Shown piece by piece: positions 60,439 to 64,000 of a stretch of DNA of 64,000 nucleotides. Source of the DNA: Bacteroidia bacterium (GTDB lineage Bacteria > Bacteroidota > Bacteroidia > B-17B0 > Aurantibacillaceae); assembly GCA_026414605.1 (NCBI GenBank), contig JAOAIP010000018.1, forward strand, positions 1-64,000, written 5' to 3'. Numbering within the stretch: position 1 is the first letter of the stretch; every line of letters starts with the position of its first letter. Under the pieces are notes generated by a model. It worked only from the letters and a program-made list of their open reading frames with translations, had not been told where the DNA came from and ran no database searches. Position numbers and translations under genes: made by a program.

Positions 60439-61092
60439 TTACGGCGATAAACGGTATTTTGTCCAACTTCCATCTTTTTGTTTTTCATAAGCAATTCTAT
60501 CGTGGAGGCGACTTGGACGACCTTGCCAAAATTCATAATAGTGTGCTTCTACATCCCATCCTCCCCAATGTTCAGGGTAAGGCACAGGATATGTTGGAAA
60601 CTTTTGTGCATATTCTTCAAACTTTTTAAGCAATTCTGAACGAGACGCTATCTTTTGACTTTGCACCGAAGCATAGGCAGATATTTGGTTTTCATAAGGT
60701 CTACTTTCAAAATAGGATTTGCTTTTTTCTATGGGAGATTTTTTGGCTATTCCTTCAATTCTTATTTGTCTTTGTAAAGGTATCCAATAAAATAAAAGTG
60801 CTACTTTGTTGTTGTCTTGAATATCTCTTGATTTTTTAGATAGATAATTGCAATAAAATGTAAATGTATCTTTTTCATAATCTCTTAAATACACAATACG
60901 AGAAGAGGGTTGAAGATTTTGATTTACGGTTGACACTACCATTGCATTATATTCGGGAACTTGTTTTTGAATGGCTTCTTTCATCCATTCTACAAAGGCA
61001 TCAAAGGGATTTTCAGGTAAATGCAATTCATTTAATTCTTCATTATTAAAATCATTACGAATGTTTTGAATGATTTTCTTTATGTCCTCCAT
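60439..61092 (-). CDS. pdxH: Pyridoxamine 5'-phosphate oxidase
   Basis: A 217-residue FMN enzyme that oxidises pyridoxine or pyridoxamine phosphate to PLP. NAMVVSTVNQNLQPSSRIVY, KDTFTFYCNYLSKKSRDIQD, LLFYWIPLQRQIRIEG, WGGWDVEAHYYEFWQG and RLHDRIAYEKQKDGSWTKYR, then LSP, are all PdxH motifs, including the C-terminal R-L-x-P. Full length. It stands alone with respect to other B6 genes; PLP could serve the DegT enzyme among others. Confidence 0.98.
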   Translation of the reverse strand: MEDIKKIIQNIRNDFNNEELNELHLPENPFDAFVEWMKEAIQKQVPEYNAMVVSTVNQNLQPSSRIVYLRDYEKDTFTFYCNYLSKKSRDIQDNNKVALLFYWIPLQRQIRIEGIAKKSPIEKSKSYFESRPYENQISAYASVQSQKIASRSELLKKFEEYAQKFPTYPVPYPEHWGGWDVEAHYYEFWQGRPSRLHDRIAYEKQKDGSWTKYRLSP

Positions 61093-61161
61093 AATTGCTT
61101 ATTTTTGTGGCAAAATTGAGAAAAAATAAATAAACTAAATTATTGATTTTTATCATTGATT

Positions 61162-61854
61162 ATGAGAATAGATATTATTACGATATTTCCTGAAATGTTT
61201 GATAGCGTATTCAATTATTCTATCATTAAACGGGCTAAACACAAGGGTTTAACGAACATTTACATTCACAATCTGAGAGATTATTCTACGGATAAACATA
61301 GAAAAGTAGATGATTATCCTTATGGTGGTGGGGCAGGAATGGTAATGATGATTGAGCCCATTTTTAATTGTATTCAAAGTTTGAAGAAAAAAAACAACTA
61401 CGATGAAATTATTTATTTGACGCCAGATGGAGAACTATTTCAACAAAAAATGGCTAATTATTTATCTACCTTAAATAATATCGTGTTGTTGTGCGGACAT
61501 TACAAAGGCATTGATGAACGCGTACGAGAACATTTAATTACTAAAGAAATTTCTATTGGTAATTATGTTTTGAGTGGAGGAGAAATTGCTGCAATGGTGG
61601 TTACAGATGCTATTGTTCGTTTAATTCCTGGCGTTTTAGGTGATGAGACATCAGCATTATCGGATTCTTTTCAAGACGATTTAATTGCCCCCCCCGTATA
61701 CACAAGACCTGCTGTGTTTAACGGTTGGGCAGTTCCTGAGATATTAAAAAGCGGCAATGCCAAAGAAATAGAACTTTGGCGACATCAACAATCTATAAAG
61801 AGAACACTTGAACGACGCCCCGAATTGTTGAAAAAGAGAGAGAGGGAAGAATAA
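61162..61854 (+). CDS. trmD: tRNA (guanine(37)-N(1))-methyltransferase TrmD
   Basis: A 230-residue SPOUT methyltransferase that makes m1G37 and prevents frameshifting. [54 protein letters not shown], the knot region [13 protein letters not shown] and [20 protein letters not shown], and [20 protein letters not shown] are diagnostic. The ATG at 61162 is preferred over an upstream in-frame TTG. No rimM or rplS neighbour is present. Confidence 0.97.
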   Translation: MRIDIITIFPEMFDSVFNYSIIKRAKHKGLTNIYIHNLRDYSTDKHRKVDDYPYGGGAGMVMMIEPIFNCIQSLKKKNNYDEIIYLTPDGELFQQKMANYLSTLNNIVLLCGHYKGIDERVREHLITKEISIGNYVLSGGEIAAMVVTDAIVRLIPGVLGDETSALSDSFQDDLIAPPVYTRPAVFNGWAVPEILKSGNAKEIELWRHQQSIKRTLERRPELLKKREREE

Positions 61855-61873
61855 AAATTTTAATCAAAAAAAA

Positions 61874-63376
61874 TTATTCAGCAGGAATGGCAAAAAATTG
61901 ATTTTCTCCCCATGCATTTGTTGCAAAATTATGCAAGTTACAAGAAGTAGCCCCTGCTCTATCCATATTAGCCCAATAATAATATCTTTTAGTAGTACCC
62001 GAACTATTATATATGTAAATGCATCCCGAAGTCATTCCAAACCAACATGGATATACAACACTGCCACTTACAAAAGGGCTTCCAATAATATCCGGCGATG
62101 AAGTAAAAACTGTATTACTATTAGAAAGCGATGATCGACACCATATTGAACCAATATTGGTACCAGTAATATCCCATCCCTGAGTACCTGCATTACTTGG
62201 TGTAAGTAGCTCAAAAATAAATACCACCCATTTACCCGGCGGTAAATCAATATATGCTCCTGTATATTGCCAAGATGGAGATAATGTGGTTAAATGGTTA
62301 GGGGTAGTAGGATTGTGAACACCCATGACGACTCCAGCATATCCACTGGTTTGAAACTTTGTCCATCTACCACTTTGCCAATAGTAATAGCCGGGTGTAA
62401 TAGCATTAGTACCTGTTCCTGTTGTTGATGTATTATAAATCATTATACCATCAATAGGACTTGATACTGTAATATTATCCGTAGCCCCTGATAATGCTAT
62501 TCTTGGAAATATAACACCTTTATTGGTAGAAGTAACATCTAAAATAGCGGGAGAAACTGGAGAAGTGGTACCGATACCTACTTGTCCTTGATTATTGATA
62601 CGCATCCTTTCTTGAAGTGTGCCTGTATTATCGGGGGTTGTTGAAAAAGTAATTCTTCCAGGCATATCTGTACTTGTCCCACCTGTAGCATCGGTACTCA
62701 TTTCAATGGCGGCAGCAGCAGTAAAACTACTACCATTATATCCTTCTGCAAAAAATCTACCCAATATCGTATTTGCACCGCTTGTAGCAGAGGGAGATGT
62801 TTTTGTTCCTTGTGTTCTTCTTAAACGAATATCATTGGGGCTTCCATAAGTAATAAATCTTGCCACATCATTTGATGTTTCTTGATGAACATCCAGTTTC
62901 CCACCTGGATTATTATCACCAATACTTAATTGACCACCAAAGTGTAGACGCATTCTTTCAATATTATTTGTTCTGAATACCAAACTTGTATTATCAGTAG
63001 TACCAACAAAATGCGTAGCAGGATTTGTCCCTGCATTACCGAGGGTCAGCCAAGCATCGGAGGGAGATCCGCCTGTCGTTACCAATTTTATCCATTTATT
63101 ATTAATACTATCCCAATAATAATAACCTTGACCTACACTTGAATTAGTATTAAAAATCAATAAAGAATTTGTTTTCCCATTGGTGGTAATAGGTGGACTA
63201 AAAGTAGTGAGGGTATTCAAACTTACACGAGGTATTAAGACCCCTTTATTTGAGAAATTAATATCCAGTCCTGCATCACTATTTGGTGCTACGCCCGTTG
63301 CATTAATACCTATATTTTGAGCAATTGATAAGGATGCAATCAAAATACTTGTAAGAGTAAAAATTTGCTTTTTCAT
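61874..63376 (-). CDS. Secreted modular protein of unknown function
   Basis: A 500-residue exported protein. Signal peptide MKKQIFTLTSILIASLSIAQ, then a module repeated at least twice: KGVLIPRVSLNTLTTFSPPI near residue 45 and KGVIFPRIALSGATDNITVS near 290, each followed by an LLIFNT/MIYNTS strand and a GYYYWDSxNNKWxK or GYYYWQSGRWTKF stretch. Between them lies a phage-fibre-like NTERMRLHFGGQLSIGD region ahead of GIGTTSP. No T9SS domain is evident. A surface or fibre-like structural role is inferred from composition only. Confidence 0.75.
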   Translation of the reverse strand: MKKQIFTLTSILIASLSIAQNIGINATGVAPNSDAGLDINFSNKGVLIPRVSLNTLTTFSPPITTNGKTNSLLIFNTNSSVGQGYYYWDSINNKWIKLVTTGGSPSDAWLTLGNAGTNPATHFVGTTDNTSLVFRTNNIERMRLHFGGQLSIGDNNPGGKLDVHQETSNDVARFITYGSPNDIRLRRTQGTKTSPSATSGANTILGRFFAEGYNGSSFTAAAAIEMSTDATGGTSTDMPGRITFSTTPDNTGTLQERMRINNQGQVGIGTTSPVSPAILDVTSTNKGVIFPRIALSGATDNITVSSPIDGIMIYNTSTTGTGTNAITPGYYYWQSGRWTKFQTSGYAGVVMGVHNPTTPNHLTTLSPSWQYTGAYIDLPPGKWVVFIFELLTPSNAGTQGWDITGTNIGSIWCRSSLSNSNTVFTSSPDIIGSPFVSGSVVYPCWFGMTSGCIYIYNSSGTTKRYYYWANMDRAGATSCNLHNFATNAWGENQFFAIPAE

Positions 63377-63393
63377 AGTTGTAAATTTTTCTG

Positions 63394-63401
63394 CAAATAT
63401 A
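63394..63401 (-). promoter_or_regulatory. -7 promoter element for the secreted modular protein
   Basis: TATATTTG on the minus strand, exact TAnnTTTG, 17 bp upstream of the ATG at 63376; it excludes an in-frame start at 63439. Confidence 0.55.
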
Positions 63402-63427
63402 ATGGATAAATTCTTAAAGAAAAATTG

Positions 63428-63616
63428 CAAAAAGTTCACAAATTACTTTTGATATATTGTTATTGTTTAGGTTATATTTTACCAGAAAGAACACATTAGT
63501 AAAAAGTATAAAGTGGGAAGTGAAAAGTGATAAGAATAATATTTTTGATAAATATTAGGTGCTTTAAATTTTTTAAGGGTAATTACTTTCAACTTTTGAC
63601 TTTCAAATTTCAACTA
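63428..63616. repeat. Dispersed repeat modules in the secreted-protein/efp gap
   Basis: GCAAAAAGTTCACAAA (63428-63443) and a 25-nt block with TTATATTTTACCA and AAAGAACACA (63471-63495) both match sequence at 46956-47015, but in swapped order. Heptamer tracts follow: 63501-63530 forward and 63584-63616 in inverted orientation (ACTTTCAACTTTTGACTTTC). No gene is seen between 63402 and 63733. Confidence 0.6.
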
Positions 63617-63675
63617 ATTATTATTGTGGTTAAGTTTGAAGTGCTGAGTGGCAACATATAGTTTTAAAATAAAAA

Positions 63676-63708
63676 TGCCTTGCTATACTAAAGTAGTATA
63701 ACAAGGCA
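63676..63708 (-). terminator. Terminator of efp
   Basis: Long stem: TGCCTTG (63676-63682) with TATACTA (63684-63690), pairing with TAGTATA (63694-63700) and CAAGGCA (63702-63708). One mismatch, 3-nt loop. On the minus strand it runs into TTTTTATTTT. It lies 25 bp after the efp stop. Confidence 0.9.
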
Positions 63709-63733
63709 AATAGGGCAAATAGAGGATTTAAAT

Positions 63734-64000
63734 TTATTTTTTGATCCTTTCTACATATTCACCTGTGCGGGTGTCTACTTTAATCCAATCGCCTACATTA
63801 CAAAATAAAGGCACCATTACTTCTGCACCTGTATCAATGGTAGCAGGTTTGAGTGCATTAGTAGCGGTATCTCCCTTTACGCCTGGCTCGGTATATGTAA
63901 TTTCTGCTTCAATAAATGTAGGTGGCTCTGCCATTATTACGTTTTCTCCTTCTTCAAAAGTTATTTTTACTTCTAATCCTTCTTTCAAGAATTTTTTCCC
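63734..64000 (-). CDS. efp: Elongation factor P, C-terminal part (truncated by window edge)
   Basis: The last 88 codons of EF-P, reading [20 protein letters not shown] from the window edge. They contain most of the middle OB domain ([20 protein letters not shown]) and the C-terminal OB domain ([20 protein letters not shown], ending GEYVERIKK). EF-P relieves ribosome stalling at polyproline. The modified-lysine loop lies outside the window. A TTG near 63986-63988 is internal, not a start. Confidence 0.95.
   Translation of the reverse strand, partial: GKKFLKEGLEVKITFEEGENVIMAEPPTFIEAEITYTEPGVKGDTATNALKPATIDTGAEVMVPLFCNVGDWIKVDTRTGEYVERIKK

Noticed and set aside
60267-60536. 89-codon frame spanning the pdxH end and the peroxiredoxin start
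   Set aside because: It is a shadow of the lysine-rich tail in another frame and spans the mapped promoter element.

Overview
The window is chromosomal DNA from a low-GC member of the Bacteroidota. The evidence is a PorW/SprE gliding and type IX secretion (T9SS) lipoprotein, a surface protein ending in a T9SS type A sorting domain, a DUF5686 CarboxypepD_reg-like outer-membrane protein, a FecA-like TonB receptor, and many promoters of the Bacteroidota form TTTG-N20-TAnnTTTG. Family or genus cannot be fixed from this window. No tRNA, rRNA, CRISPR array, prophage or intact transposase was seen.

Layout. 1-17.3 kb (minus strand) is a nearly complete dcw cluster, transcribed right to left: mraZ, rsmH, ftsL-like, ftsI (PASTA PBP), murE, mraY, murD, ftsW, murG, murC, ftsQ, ftsA, ftsZ, then a yciO/sua5-family gene. 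Most junctions are 1-20 bp. The exception is a 378-bp gap between rsmH and ftsL, filled by a composite repeat. Upstream of mraZ a 545-bp intergenic region holds three MraZ-type boxes with 10-bp period and a cluster of perfect DnaA boxes. 17.8-28.6 kb: purD, a glycosyltransferase, an Sco gene plus a cysteine-free Sco-like relative, ribF, a TonB receptor with two palindromes in its promoter, bamA and uppS. 28.7-38.4 kb: a large T9SS-exported protein, a thioesterase, an Smr-domain protein, gmk, an ABC exporter, an exbB-exbD-tonB operon, a fragment of a T9SS sorting domain and a small membrane protein. 38.4-46 kb: the third copy of the composite repeat, then an operon of ABC exporter, FemAB/GNAT-like protein, GT2, DegT aminotransferase and a secreted CAP/OmpA-like protein. 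This is probably a cell-surface glycan or lipid module. 46-47.4 kb: an ankyrin protein and a stretch of dispersed repeats. 47.4-64 kb: mazG, PAP2 phosphatase, a small secreted peptide, DUF5686 protein, dxr, smpB, tatA, rpsF-rpsR-rplI, a 2Fe-2S ferredoxin operon, PorW/SprE, a peroxiredoxin with a histone-H1-like tail, pdxH, trmD, a secreted modular protein and the C-terminal end of efp.

How the genes fit together. The window is dominated by envelope construction: lipid II synthesis and the divisome, undecaprenyl phosphate supply and recycling (uppS, PAP2, dxr), outer-membrane assembly (bamA), energised uptake (exbBD-tonB and the receptor) and T9SS export (PorW and its likely substrate).

The points most worth following up are: the modular composite repeat with an exchangeable middle module, one copy of which splits the dcw operon; the DnaA-box/MraZ-box region; the double-palindrome operator in the receptor promoter; the peroxiredoxin with a lysine-rich tail; and the CAP plus OmpA-like fusion. 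No clearly new multi-gene defence or mobile system was found.
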